The notes: generated by a model not told the origin, from the letters alone. Shown: positions 1-10,150, counted from the first letter of the stretch. The stretch is 64,000 nucleotides of DNA from Stachybotrys elegans (GCA_020746835.1 JAGPNK010000001.1:5704001-5768000), one strand, 5' to 3'. A program made the numbers and translations.

Positions 1-475
1 GGTCTTCCGAGAATGGGACCTTTGAGTCGATACCATAGACGCTGGACGAGGAGCCAAACAGAAACTGCGCTACACCAAAGTCTTTGGCGCAGTCTAGGAG
101 GTTGAGCGTGCCCTGGACATTGGTCTCGAGGTACTGGGCAGGATATTGCAGCGAAGGGCGCACGCCAGCACGCGATGCCAGGTGCACAACGGCGACGAAC
201 CTGTTTTCGGCAAACACGGAGCGCAGCGCCGCAGCGTCTCTGACGTCGACTTCGTAGAGCTTGAAGCTTGGGTTGGAGAGGTGCGCCGCGATGTTGGCGC
301 GCTTGATCTCTGGGGAGTAGAAGTCGTCAAAGTTGTCCACAACAGCCACCTCCCAGGAACCCTCCGACAACAGGGCTTGCACGAGATGTGAGCCAATGAA
401 GCCGGCGCCGCCGGTGACGAGGACTCCTCTCGCTGGCTCAGGTCGCAGTGACTGTGCTACATTGACGATGGTCAT
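1..475 (-). CDS. NAD-dependent epimerase/dehydratase, UDP-glucuronate 4-epimerase-like (5' part only)
   Basis: The gene starts at 475 and runs off the left edge, so only the first 158 codons are present. An extended short-chain dehydrogenase Rossmann motif (VLVTGGAGFIGSH) sits at about residues 18-30, and the acidic end of the second strand follows in DNFDDFYSP, a sequence typical of UDP-glucuronate 4-epimerases and related UDP-sugar epimerases. LASRAGVRPSL and the Ser-rich SSSSVYG (the strand carrying the catalytic Ser/Thr) also fit. The catalytic YxxxK would lie just beyond the edge. The family interconverts or dehydrates nucleotide sugars in the cytosol using bound NAD. The ATG at 475 gives a normal short N-terminal extension before the Rossmann fold. 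The exact substrate cannot be told from this part. Confidence 0.88.
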   Translation of the reverse strand, partial: MTIVNVAQSLRPEPARGVLVTGGAGFIGSHLVQALLSEGSWEVAVVDNFDDFYSPEIKRANIAAHLSNPSFKLYEVDVRDAAALRSVFAENRFVAVVHLASRAGVRPSLQYPAQYLETNVQGTLNLLDCAKDFGVAQFLFGSSSSVYGIDSKVPFSED

Positions 476-1504
476 GATGAGTTGCGATGACAATACAGTG
501 ATGGATGTCGGTGACAATCTACGGCAAGCCCTCAGGTAGTCTCCGTTTGCTTCCCCAGACTTGTACGGAGCGTACCCCAGGGACCTTGAGGCATGGTGGC
601 CAAGCCTCTGTATTCTGCCCAGTTTGCCAACGCCACTACCCCTTTTGTAACTCACCAATACGAAGTAGGATCTTCGATTACAGCCGCCACTTAATCTCCC
701 ATCCGGGCCGAAGATGGGTTAGATCTGGATAGATCAGGCACTAGAGCGGTTTGCCTGGAGCTGAGCAGGACGCTGGATAGTAGTCGGGCGCTACTAGCGA
801 CAAAGCGCGCTATTGGCGAGCTGTGGCCATGCAAACCCAGAAGAGGACAGCAGATGCATGGGATTCATGGAGTGGTTTAGCTGAGGTAGTTATCCTGGCA
901 AGCCTGGGATGATGACGTGCCATGCTTTACGATTTCAGGCTTGTAGTTTGCCATCAGGTGGTTGTTGTTAGAGCCGGAGATTAAAAGCATTCCGGAACCC
1001 GAGCTCGTCTTCCAAACGGGTATGCCTAAGCACACCAAAAGGTTATTTTAAGAGGGATAATGATTTCTGTACTCGCTGCAATGTTATCCCAGTTCAGCCA
1101 TGTCCTTCCGTACGCATTGCGAGAAGATTGTTACTCGCTGGCTTCTGGCATTCTTACCAGACGGTTACTTCTTTACTTTTGTCAGGAAATAATTCCTATC
1201 AACACATCCAAGATTTCGATAATAACAGCTATCATCGAATCTGCCTCCTCATGAAGCGCTAAACTCGTGTGGTTTATTGAGGGAAAAGGCAGCTCAATGT
1301 AGACAGTACTAAATTAGGCGAATATTTCGCATCCATGACACCTGTACATTGACCCATGATGCATCTGGCCGTTGTATCCGATCAAGAATCTCCCAAATGA
1401 CTACTGATTCGATGTTCACCCTCTCAAACAGTAGCACATGGGTTGGGTGTAATGGAGACGTGAGGAAAGAAGTAGCGACTGGGTCATAGCAAGACAAAAC
1501 TGCG
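476..1504. other. Intergenic, about 1.0 kb
   Basis: This lies upstream of the minus-strand epimerase and downstream of the DUF7770-like gene. Only short reading frames without family features are present. No RNA gene, repeat or transposon remnant was recognised. Confidence 0.6.
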
Positions 1505-2050
1505 TCATGACGCCTCTTCCGCTATTTCTGGGGCGTAAAAGTACCCCTTCCTCATCGGGCTCGGCGTCTTATCCTCCCACGACGAATAGTTGAACGAAGC
1601 AATCTGATAAAACGCATCGCCAGAACCACGCATGGTTATCCCGGCTTCTTCGGCTGCCACAACGAATTGATAGGTCCACCACCTGCAGCCGGCGCCTGGA
1701 CTTGGATACCTGTATAGATGTCTGCCGCTATCAGTCATCATCTTCAAGACTGAGCGAACCGTTACCCCCCGCGCCATGATCGGCAGGACAAGCAGACATG
1801 TTACGTTGTCTGAATATTTGTCAGGGAACGATCGAACCATGATTGTAGCACGCATATCTGGTCCTATGAGTATAGCATTGAGTCGAACGGAGCGGGTACC
1901 CTGCAACTGCATGTATAGTACCCAGTGGTTGGAAGGAGGGGGCCTGTGTAGATGAGTGATGTAAACGCAGGCATCTATCGACAGGACCTCGGCATCGAAG
2001 TCCACGTCTTCTAGCGACCGGGTGTTGACGGTACTGAAGGTGTCTGTCAT
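1505..2050 (-). CDS. Hypothetical protein, DUF7770-like
   Basis: A single open frame of 181 codons. I start it at the ATG at 2050 (MTDTFSTVNTRS); the frame is open further upstream but without another ATG, and a TATA-like box lies 86-100 bp before this start. The protein has no signal peptide and no membrane segment. The stretch SNHWVLYMQLQG, followed by GVTVRSVLKMM and a RYPSPGAGCRWW patch, resembles a fungal family that I remember as DUF7770, whose function is unknown. The family assignment is from memory of its general pattern and is only moderately secure. It shares a 15-bp promoter element with the next gene to the right. Confidence 0.6.
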   Translation of the reverse strand: MTDTFSTVNTRSLEDVDFDAEVLSIDACVYITHLHRPPPSNHWVLYMQLQGTRSVRLNAILIGPDMRATIMVRSFPDKYSDNVTCLLVLPIMARGVTVRSVLKMMTDSGRHLYRYPSPGAGCRWWTYQFVVAAEEAGITMRGSGDAFYQIASFNYSSWEDKTPSPMRKGYFYAPEIAEEAS

Positions 2051-2661
2051 GGCGATGCTTTGGTATTGTTCCAATGGAGTCGTCGCGGCTGTATTGTATT
2101 TGTCAGGTCGACCTCGCAGTTTGCATGGAAAACCTGTTTTTATATTCACATACAGACAGCATCGTGGTGATTCGCTCGCAGGTAGGACTTGAGTTACCTG
2201 AATCTCTACCGGGCACAGTCCCTTGTGTTCCTCGGCCTCCCGAAATCTGTGACAGAGTACACCTCCGCAGCTAGTTGTTCTTCAAAAGTCTGCAAGATCA
2301 TAATATAGAACTTTCATGTAAGCATACAAATCCTTACATAAATTCTTTGTTCGGAAAATGAGAAACACAACTCAATGCACTGAAATTATCTTCATGTCAG
2401 TTTTCTTACTGGTATGCATAAACAGGATCCTGCGTGACACGGCAAGGTAGCAGGCGGTTGCTGAATCACGACTGTGTTACCTGTATGTTGTCCACTTATG
2501 GCACAACTTGTCAGTATTTTTATCCCTTTTTATTATTATTAGAAACCCCACTTGCACGGTATGAAGGTAGGAGAAAGCTTCTTTGTCGGTCTGAACTACT
2601 CTAGGTACACGCCGCTATCATAGCCCTTTGTGGTACAAAAATACCCAGGAGGTGCGAGGGC
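2051..2661. other. Intergenic, about 0.6 kb
   Basis: This holds the promoter of the DUF7770-like gene and the 3' flank of the LAS-type peptidase gene, which is read towards it. The 2281-2560 part is AT-rich. Nothing else was recognised. Confidence 0.6.
2136..2150 (-). promoter_or_regulatory. TATA-like element of the DUF7770-like gene
   Basis: On the minus strand it reads TGTGAATATAAAAAC, 86-100 bp upstream of the ATG at 2050. The same 15 bases occur at nearly the same distance before the neighbouring gene (3243-3257). Confidence 0.5.
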
Positions 2662-3163
2662 CTAGCTACCGTTCGTGTAGAAAGTAACATCCCAGTGGTT
2701 ACCTTCATCCTAGAAACGATAAGCGACTGAATGTTGCGATAACCACTTCACTTACACAATAAATATTGCCGGATCGTGCCTGCCATTGCGGGTAGCCATC
2801 TCCACGGTTGGCGATACGAGTGAAGGTGTTGGTGACGTAGGAGTTGAGAGCAGTCGTCTTGCGGAAGTCAAGCTTGTAGCCGTTCCAGTGAGAATACGTG
2901 CCACTGGCATGTCCCGTCTCGGTACCTCCCGTGATGGTGAGAGTACAGGCGCAGGCGTTTCTCAGTGTGATCGCGCCAGCCACGGTGGCAGAGTTGATCT
3001 GTTCATACGAGGTGCAAGTGGCAACATTGCGATTGGTGCAGCCACCGCTGGAGACAGCGGTGATCCCGGCAGCCTGGAGACGTGACTGAGCTTCAGCCTG
3101 GGAGAGCTTCTGAGCTCCAACTGTAGCTGCCATAAAGGCAGTCAAAAGTGTAAAGACCTTCAT
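2662..3163 (-). CDS. Secreted LAS/M15-like metallopeptidase (D-Ala-D-Ala carboxypeptidase fold)
   Basis: Two exons, 2756-3163 and 2662-2709, are joined across a 46-bp intron (GTAAGT..TTCTAG), giving 151 residues. Residues 1-17 form a signal peptide ending VGA. The mature protein holds the metal-site pattern of LAS peptidases: His92-x6-Asp99 in SHWNGYKLDF, and Glu138-x-x-His141 in DEGNHWDV. The second half of the site is encoded only by the small second exon, so the intron must be removed to make an active enzyme. Known LAS enzymes (M15 and relatives) cut peptidoglycan peptides or cross-links. Several Cys residues suggest disulfides suited to secretion. Substrate is inferred; a fungal cell-wall or protein target is also possible. 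Gene boundaries are secure; function is moderately secure. Confidence 0.8.
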
Positions 3164-3792
3164 ACTGATGATGCAATGTGAAGAGAGTGGTGTGGCTTGA
3201 GCTCAGAGCTTGAGAGTAGGATCGTCCATCATTGTGATCGTGGTTTTTATATTCACACAAGCCCTCTCAATGGGTCTAACCCGCGTTCCGCTAACTACTC
3301 CTTTCGGTCTACGTCTTTGGAGCTTCCTATCCTGTTCTAATCCCACCCATAAGCGCGGACGAACCTCTAGTCCGCCATGATCTGCAGGCCCTATGCGCCC
3401 AGCTGAACCACGACTTGGCACTAATGCGCCGACCGTGGAAATAATACCGCACATCAGGGCATCTTCCTGCCTATTTGATTGTTGCCGAGGGCAGGTCCAC
3501 ATGCGAATGACGAAAACGACATTCCTTGGGGGTAATATTTGCCCCCGAGACTGCCTGACTGTGGCAAATTTGAGCATCAAGGCATTCTTGTGTTCGAAGA
3601 GTCGAGGTCAAAAAAGAAAAAGAAAATACCTGAATTAGATACGGCTAGATCTGAGAAATGAGCCTGATTATATCAGTACATTATTTGGAACGACTACCTA
3701 GTACATTACGACAATGTGCTGAGATATCCCCTTTACCTTAACATTAACACCCTGCACGTAGCACTGTCGACGTAAACATTGGACCCCAAACC
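3164..3792. other. Intergenic, about 0.6 kb
   Basis: Promoter side of the LAS-type peptidase gene and 3' flank of the amidohydrolase gene. Open frames here lack a family signature and a credible start. Nothing else was recognised. Confidence 0.55.
3243..3257 (-). promoter_or_regulatory. TATA-like element of the LAS-type peptidase gene
   Basis: Minus-strand TGTGAATATAAAAAC lies 80-94 bp before the ATG at 3163. It is identical over 15 bp to the element before the DUF7770-like gene. Confidence 0.55.
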
Positions 3793-5355
3793 TCATAGCT
3801 CATCCCTTGTTTCTGTCATCTTCGCAGCACCTTCACCTCCACCTCCTTCCCATCTTCCTTGGACGATTTGACTCCTTTCGGGGGCAATATGTTGCGGGTA
3901 TCCGTAGGGTGTGACCCCCAGCCATTTCCCCTCAAGAGTAGGACGCTGTAGTCTCATCCAATCTTCCTGAATCTTCCTCCCGCTTGAAACGAATTCGGAT
4001 CGAATGCTGTCATAGTTTTGTGCGAGGATTTTGCCATTCCTCTTTACAAATTTGCCATCAACCATGACGTCCAATACGTCGCCAACACTCGCGTGCAGTA
4101 TCACAGCTGCGACCGGGTCAACCCATCCAAGCATGGAAGGTGACTCTCGCGCGTTCCACACGATAATATCAGCCTTGGCGCCTACCTGGATAACACCTAG
4201 ATCAGGCCGTCTCAAAGCTAAGCCGCCTGCCCGCGTGGCAAGTTGGAACACATGCGCCACGTCGACAGTGGTTTTTGCTGGTATTCGCCCGCTCTGTAGT
4301 ACTGTGTCAAACAACAGCTGTCTTGTCGCCTGAAGCCATATTCTTGCTTGAGTGAGGATGTCGGAAGAAAAGGTAAAGGGCGTGTCGACCCCTAGGGAGG
4401 CTCGATCCTGCATCAAATGGGATAGCGGATGGGTATGTCCGTAGTGCATCTCCGATTCCGTCGTCGTGGAGATGTAGTGGTTCAGCTTCTGTAAAATAGC
4501 GTGATCATTCTCATCAAGAAAGCTCGAATGGGCAAAGACGACCGGGATTGTGTCGTTGAGGATACCAAACCGCTCCAGGTCCGTAGGCCTATTGCTAAGA
4601 ACCCAGGGGCCACCAAGGCTGTGCGTCGTTATGGCCGAGACGCGATATTCGCGGGCAAGGCTGACGATTTGGTTCACCTCGGCCTCATCCGGGTTCGGAC
4701 TCCAGCCATCATATGCGATACATAATTCGACGGGCGAGTTGCTGAACATACTGCTCTCTGCAATATTCCGGAAGTCGGGAATTTGCTGCTTGATGCCATA
4801 GCCTGGAAGGTTCTGGAATCCATATGCCCAGAAGACGCGCGCTTCACTCTCTAGAGTTGCCTTGATGCCGCTGGATACCGATCCATATGACCACGTATGA
4901 TGGGCGTAGTCAAGAGAGGTAGTAACACCCCCGTTCAGGCTTTCCCAGAGTCCTGTGAGTTGGCCTAGATAGACATCCCGATCTGTAAAGTTCCCAAAGG
5001 ATTGTGATCCAGAAGCTGCGTAGAGTGCCTGACCAAGATGTAGATATTCGGGAAGTGTAGTGGTGGATGCGAGTGTCTTGTAGATTGTTTGCCAGCCATG
5101 GCGGTGAGTGTCGATGAAGCCGGGGGTAATAATCTGGTTGGAAACATCAATTTTCTCCGTCTGAGGTGGTAGCTTATCTGGCATCGGGGTGTCATAGATG
5201 CCCACAATGCGATCATCCGTAATTAGAAGCGCCCCATTGCGCACAATTCTCAATGCCTCGCTTTCCTCATCAAAAGCAATTATCGTACCGCCCCGGAGCA
5301 GCTTTGATGAGCATGCCGCGAGGGCAAAGTGGAGGGCACCGGCAACCAGTGTCTT
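3793..5355 (-). CDS. Amidohydrolase / chlorohydrolase-family protein, 5' end unresolved
   Basis: A metal-dependent amidohydrolase of the SsnA/TrzA-type group: the N-terminal beta segment LLRGGTIIAFDEE leads to TPGFIDTHRHGWQ with the HxH metal pair. Further ligands fit THSLGG, FAHSSFLDE and FSSDIL, and DLGVIQVGAKADIIVWNA near the end is the returning beta-sandwich. Such enzymes deaminate or dechlorinate ring compounds or hydrolyse amides in the cytosol. The frame is open from a stop at 5401-5403, but no in-frame ATG precedes the conserved N-terminus, so a small first exon or an unusual start is needed; the upper limit given here is approximate. The segment LVAGALHFALAACSS just before the fold looks like a signal or anchor, and the C-terminus ends in RDEL. 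Identity is good; start and location are uncertain. Confidence 0.82.
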   Translation of the reverse strand, partial: KTLVAGALHFALAACSSKLLRGGTIIAFDEESEALRIVRNGALLITDDRIVGIYDTPMPDKLPPQTEKIDVSNQIITPGFIDTHRHGWQTIYKTLASTTTLPEYLHLGQALYAASGSQSFGNFTDRDVYLGQLTGLWESLNGGVTTSLDYAHHTWSYGSVSSGIKATLESEARVFWAYGFQNLPGYGIKQQIPDFRNIAESSMFSNSPVELCIAYDGWSPNPDEAEVNQIVSLAREYRVSAITTHSLGGPWVLSNRPTDLERFGILNDTIPVVFAHSSFLDENDHAILQKLNHYISTTTESEMHYGHTHPLSHLMQDRASLGVDTPFTFSSDILTQARIWLQATRQLLFDTVLQSGRIPAKTTVDVAHVFQLATRAGGLALRRPDLGVIQVGAKADIIVWNARESPSMLGWVDPVAAVILHASVGDVLDVMVDGKFVKRNGKILAQNYDSIRSEFVSSGRKIQEDWMRLQRPTLEGKWLGVTPYGYPQHIAPERSQIVQGRWEGGGGEGAAKMTETRDEL

Positions 5356-5400
5356 AAAAACTATAGTAGCGTAAATTTTGTGATATTCTGTGTGACAATC

Positions 5401-5956
5401 TCAAATAAATTTTCCATCTGTTTGACCCGGAACCATGCCAACTTATACCCAGTCTTGCCTCAGCACTAGCCAACGTCGTCGCTGATCAAACTCCAGAGAA
5501 GCCGAACTGACTGGGTGCTACGTCAACGAAATTCCTCTCTTCAGTGTAGAAGTGCTAACATTATTAATGATTGTCTTCAGTATAGCTGCGAACATTAATA
5601 ATGGTCTTCTTCGCGTGATGCCGTTCAACGTGAAGCGCTATCGACAACCCAAATCCGTTATTGAGGTGATTTGAGCGATCAATGGGGCCTGCTTCAAAGT
5701 AGCATGCTGTCTAGGATTTATGCTTAGTACGGATTCATACAGGCGCAGCTCTGAATAGAGAAATGTTGACTGTCAGCATTTGTAGCTTGAGCTCATCATT
5801 GCAGCGAGAACATAGTCTCAGAGGTGGTGATCTCGAGAAATGTTCACTTGCCCCCACCACGCCACGCCAGTGGACCGGAATTAGACACGAAAAGCTTCCC
5901 ATCAGGCACTCATCTTAGCCTTCCCGAGACAACATACATTGCGGCCGTGTACAAAA
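5401..5956. other. Divergent intergenic region, about 0.55 kb
   Basis: Lies between the minus-strand amidohydrolase and the plus-strand acetyltransferase. The missing first exon of the amidohydrolase may lie at its left end. A possible TATA on the minus strand (GGTATAAG) occurs near 5446-5453. The sequence GAACATTAATAATG near 5588 echoes TAACATTATTAATG near 5557; no other structure was seen. Confidence 0.45.
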
Positions 5957-6656
5957 ATGGCATTGTATATCCGACCTTTGTCAATCGCTGATCTTGAGCC
6001 GTGTCTCGCCGTAGAGACGGCGGCTTTCCCGCCCGCTGAAGCCGCCACACGAGAAAAGGTGAGGAAGAACCCCGCACTCAATCCTCCGGCTCACATCCGA
6101 TGCAGATCGAGTATCGGCTTACCGTGTGCCCGGAAATCTGCTACGGGCTTTTCAGTTCGGATGAGGGCAATAAGACTCCTTCGGAATTTGTGGACATTCC
6201 TGTTGTACCACAAGGTGAAGGCGAAGCCCGCAAGGGAGACTTGATCGCCCATGTCATCTCTACACAGTCCGCGTCACCAGTCGTTACCGACGACGACATG
6301 GCGTATCCGCCGGATTGGAAGGCAGACCCGTCGGCCGAAGCTACCGTCGGCCATAAGAAGAGCGGTAGAACCCTCGCCCTTCACTCTCTCGCAGTGTCCC
6401 CAGTAGCCCAAAGGCGCGGAGCTGGCAAGGCTCTAATGAAGGCCTACCTGGCTGAGATGAAGAAGAGCGGTACGGCCGATAGAGTGTCTATCTTGACCTA
6501 TGACAGGCTTATTCCCTATTATACAAAGCTTGGCTTCACTCACCGCGGGAAAAGTGCTTCGGAATACGCTGGGGTCGCCTGGCACGATTTGGTAGGGCCT
6601 TTTCTGATTACTTTCTTGCTCATTCACTGACAAGTCAATAGTCATACGGCTTTTGA
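5957..6656 (+). CDS. GNAT-family N-acetyltransferase (arylalkylamine acetyltransferase-like)
   Basis: Three exons: 5957-6058, 6106-6591 and 6642-6656, with introns of 47 and 50 bp, giving 200 residues. The second intron contains a CACTGAC branch-like site and the last exon adds only SYGF before the stop. The sequence follows fungal arylalkylamine/polyamine-type acetyltransferases: IRPLSIADLEPCLAVE with AAFPP, then REK joined to IEYRLTVCPE across the first intron. Motif A is LHSLAVSPVAQRRGAGKAL, whose QRRGAG loop binds the acetyl-CoA pyrophosphate; YYTKLGF is motif B. It probably acetylates a small amine in the cytosol. The exact substrate is unknown. It begins a run of small-molecule enzymes that continues to 15.6 kb. 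Confidence 0.88.
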
Positions 6657-6935
6657 GAGAGCAATCAAGGGCTCGAGGTTATTATGGACTGTGAAGTTCA
6701 GGTAGCAGTGTCCTCAATGAAGCCCTTGAATCGCATACTTGGAATGCAAGACAAATATTTTCAACTACAAATAATGTTGGATCGTTCCGTGATGATGGGT
6801 GTGTAATTTGAAGCATCCATGCAAAATATTCCAGGATGATGTCAAGATACGCCTCTATCTTGCATAACTTTTGAGTTGTTCGTGGAATGACTCAGATACG
6901 GCATCGTATGGTTAGAGGTTCTACAGCCTGCAGGT

Positions 6936-8253
6936 TCACTTCCCCATATCATGCCTCCACTGCTGCTCAACCTCCTCGAGCAAGCCCGGAATAGCGCAGA
7001 CGTCAATCGCTGTTCCGGCCATTCCCTTTGCCACCCTCATGGCACGCTGAAAGGCTCCCTTGCTCCCCGCAGCTTCCCTGAAGTCCGGGGTGTGTGGCGG
7101 CCCGGCATTCTTTCCAGGCGGGATCGCGAAGCTTACATTCATGCTTGGGAGGGAGTGGCTGATATTACCCTGGTCTGTACTCGCCTTCACCCAAGTGAAC
7201 TCGCCAGGTGGTGGGAGGGGCGGAGAGGGTAGGTCCGGTAGAGCTTCCCAGTACTTCGCGTACGACTTTGCAAGCACCTGGTTCGGCATGTGGTCCATAT
7301 AGCCCGGCACAACCTCAATGTCAACATCGGCTCCGGTAGCCTCAGCACCTGCTCGAAAACAAGCCTCGATCTTCTTCTGCAGTTCTGATAGCCTAGTTGA
7401 GCTGGCGGCACGAATAACAGCAACGCCTGAGGCGTATTCGTGGATAACATTTGGCCTGTTGCCGCCGTTTGTGATTTGCAGACCAATGACATCGTCGGGT
7501 CGCGTCTGCTGGCGTAGAACTGAGATGGCATTGTAGGCAATGACCAGAGCATCCAAGGCGTTGACGCCGAGCCAGGGGCTGTTGGCACCGTGGGCTGCTC
7601 GACCGTGATAGGCTACATTAAGATGTACAAAGGCCGTAGTGCGGACCATGGGACTGTTGTTGAAAATTCCTGGATGGGAAATGATGGAGACGTCGACTCC
7701 GGTATAGGCTCCTGCCTCAAGACACTTGATCTTGCCACCGCCGCGCTCCTCGGCTGGCGTGCCGACGATCATGATCTTGCCGTGAATCTGGTGGCGACGC
7801 AGGACTTCTGCCGAGGCAAGCCCTGCAGCGACAGAGGCCACCGCGATAAGGTTATGGCCGCATGCATGACCCAATCCTGGGAGGGCGTCTGCTTTTGGTC
7901 AGTAACACAGTCGACTGCCTCATCGGTCGGATGACGTTACCCATCTCTGCATTGAATGCGATTGTAGGACCTCGACTGCCGCTTTCATAAACTGCAAGCC
8001 AAGCGGTATCCATCCCAAACGCTGATCGAGTGACCTGCCAGCCCTCCCGCGACTGCATCAAGTTGGTCAGGGCATCTTGGGCCTTGTGCTCCTTGAAAGC
8101 CAACTCCGGGTTGTCGTGGATGAAGAGATTTAAAGGCCACAGCAGGGATTCCAGAGAATCGACGAACTCGTCAACTTCTGCCACAAAGTCAAGCTCCTCG
8201 CTCAACAGAGGCCCATGCCCGTGTCTCGGGACGATAACAAAGCCGGCCTCCAT
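6936..8253 (-). CDS. M20-family peptidase / amidohydrolase (intracellular paralog)
   Basis: Exons 7941-8253 and 6936-7888 are joined over a 52-bp intron that splits the Asp codon of NAEMDALPGLGHACGHN, giving 421 residues. This region carries the metal ligands (the first Asp-Ala-Leu-Pro block and the HACGHN His). TPAEERGGG supplies the catalytic/ligand Glu pair, and DVSIISHPG and HGRAAHGANSP follow the M20 dimerisation-domain order. Members hydrolyse N-acyl amino acids, dipeptides or p-aminobenzoyl-glutamate-like amides. No signal peptide is present at the ATG at 8253, so a cytosolic enzyme is expected. A secreted relative occurs at 40282-41735 in the same window. The gene diverges from the oxidase gene at 8846. 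Confidence 0.9.
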
Positions 8254-8845
8254 GCTGAAGTGTGGTGTGCGCAATGCACGTATCTGTGGCTTACCCCTCC
8301 AGCATACGATAGCGCCAACTCCACCTCATATTCGTATACATACACTTGAGACGAAATGAAACCCGGGCATACCCTACTATGGCAGGGGTTTTCCAATAAA
8401 CGTCGCCTTAGTGGGCTCGCCGAAAAATTCTTGTCCGAGACTAGGCGGGCCCGACTTGTTCCGCGCGACTCAGGGCCTTCCGTGATGGAGCATGGTCGGG
8501 TCTAGACTGGATCGTCTGTTGCTCTGTATTCTGCCGCATCTAGGCAAATACCAAATTGGTGCGCGAAGCTTTATCTCCCTGACAAACTTGGGAAATGATG
8601 TGCCTGGCACATGTTGAGGGGTAATAGCATGTGACGTGGCTGCTCCTCGCAAATCTTGGACATCTTTCGGAGACAGCGGGGAAGCCCGGGTGAGAGAAAT
8701 AGCTCCAATAATAATAACGATAAATAATGGAACCAGGACGCGTCTAAATATAATCGGGCTCTTCCGTGGAAGAAGCCTGTCTGCGGCAGGCCACCATCGG
8801 AGATCTTTACGCCACTCACATCACGTCGTGCATGCTGCTGCAAGC
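8254..8845. other. Divergent promoter region between M20 and AsaB/CmcJ-like genes
   Basis: About 0.6 kb shared by genes leaving in both directions. It includes an AT-rich run of AAT units at 8706-8729. The frame of the plus-strand gene is open back to 8636, but there is no ATG until 8846. Shared regulation is possible but not shown. Confidence 0.5.
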
Positions 8846-9664
8846 ATGTCTGCCACCAAGGTTCATGTGACAACGACCCTCAACTACTGGGATGATCCGG
8901 GAGATGGCTCCAAGCCAACACCCATCTACATTGGCAAAGGCAGAATCACCAACGAGCGGCCTCACAAAGCGTGGCAGTTTGTCGTGTCCGACGTGAGCGG
9001 GGACGAGGACCAGTACACGCTGGACAGCCACGGGTTCCAGTACTGTCGGCACAAGAGCTGCGAGGAGGCCTTCACCGACGAGGGGCAGATTCGGGCCGCG
9101 TACTACGCCGAATGCGAGCAGCTCGTCAAGCACATCACCGGGGCGCGGGCTGTCCACATTTTCAACCACAAAGTCCGCCGGGGTCCGACCCAGTGGCACC
9201 ACCTGGGTCTCAAAAACCTCGCCAATCGCGGCCCTGTCACCAAGACGCATGTCGATCAGTCGTATCAGGGCGCGGAGAGACGACTGCGTTGGGAGTTTCC
9301 CAACGAGGCCGACGAGCTGGTCAAGCAGCGGTACCAGATCATCAACGTCTGGCGACCCATACAGCCCATCTTCAAGGACCCCATTGCCGTGGCTGACTCC
9401 CGCTCCGTCCCTGACGCCGACCTCGTGGGGGCAGAGATGACCGAGGACAGCTTCGTGGGAGAGTCCTGGGTCGTCCGCCACAACCCAACCCACAAGTGGT
9501 ACTACAAGAGCGGCATGACGCCCCAAGACGTGCTGCTCATCAAGTGTTTCGACTCTGATGAAACCGTGGCCCGCCGGTCGCTGCACTCGGCATTTGAGGA
9601 CCCCGCCTACCGCGCGTACGAATCTCGGCAGAGCATCGAGGTCAGGTGTCTCGTATGCTATTAG
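8846..9664 (+). CDS. AsaB/CmcJ-like hydroxylase/desaturase family protein
   Basis: An intronless frame of 272 residues. I chose the ATG at 8846 (MSATKVHVTTTLNYW) because the conserved region begins there; no ATG lies further upstream in the frame. The motif order HIFNHKVRR, HVDQSYQGA, INVWRPI, DPIAVADSRSV, HKWYYKSGMTPQDVLLIKCF and SIEVRCLVCY matches the fungal family annotated as GA4-desaturase-like, CmcJ/7-alpha-cephem-methoxylase or AsaB, found in several natural-product clusters. Members are thought to be iron-dependent oxidases. No signal peptide or membrane segment is visible. A long open frame on the opposite strand is a codon-bias shadow. Family is secure; reaction is unknown. Confidence 0.87.
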   Translation: MSATKVHVTTTLNYWDDPGDGSKPTPIYIGKGRITNERPHKAWQFVVSDVSGDEDQYTLDSHGFQYCRHKSCEEAFTDEGQIRAAYYAECEQLVKHITGARAVHIFNHKVRRGPTQWHHLGLKNLANRGPVTKTHVDQSYQGAERRLRWEFPNEADELVKQRYQIINVWRPIQPIFKDPIAVADSRSVPDADLVGAEMTEDSFVGESWVVRHNPTHKWYYKSGMTPQDVLLIKCFDSDETVARRSLHSAFEDPAYRAYESRQSIEVRCLVCY

Positions 9665-10150
9665 TCGCGGTGGAGAAGAGGACACCTTATCAGGAGGGGA
9701 AGCTCCTCTCTGTATATTGAGCCAAGACTCCCAAGGGAAACGACCCATGGCTCCATCTGCCCGGTTTATCGACGGTAGAGGGGGGACTATTGCGCTCTAT
9801 CTATCCCATATTCACGCCTCCAACACGCAAGTGGAGTCGCCTACTCCATATTACCCCTCTTACTAGTGATACATTAGTCGACACTTGACTCAATAGTAAT
9901 TCTAGTCCATAAACATGTACTTGGATGTAGCCAACTAACGATGCGTCTCTTGCGCCTTCGAAGCAACCAAGCCGTTTTCTATCAAATGCGAATCACCATC
10001 CCTTTTTGTGATTGCTCTCCTTAACAAATATCGTCTAGACCGTTATATAAATTGCTAGACCCAAGCCATTCCACCCTTCCCTCCTCTTGGTCCCCCGTCT
10101 CCAAACCCCCTACACCCTATAATCACGCAACCGGTACTCTTGCAGCAGTC
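9665..10150. other. Intergenic, about 0.5 kb
   Basis: 3' flank of the AsaB/CmcJ-like gene and promoter of the 2-oxoglutarate oxygenase gene, with a TATA box at 10044-10050 and a C/T-rich leader. Nothing else was recognised. Confidence 0.6.
10043..10052 (+). promoter_or_regulatory. TATA box of the 2-oxoglutarate oxygenase gene
   Basis: TTATATAAAT lies about 100 bp before the ATG at 10151 and is followed by a pyrimidine-rich leader, which is common in fungal promoters. Confidence 0.55.

Noticed and set aside
8816..9748. 310-codon frame opposite the AsaB/CmcJ-like gene
   Set aside because: Shadow frame; the plus strand has convincing family motifs.
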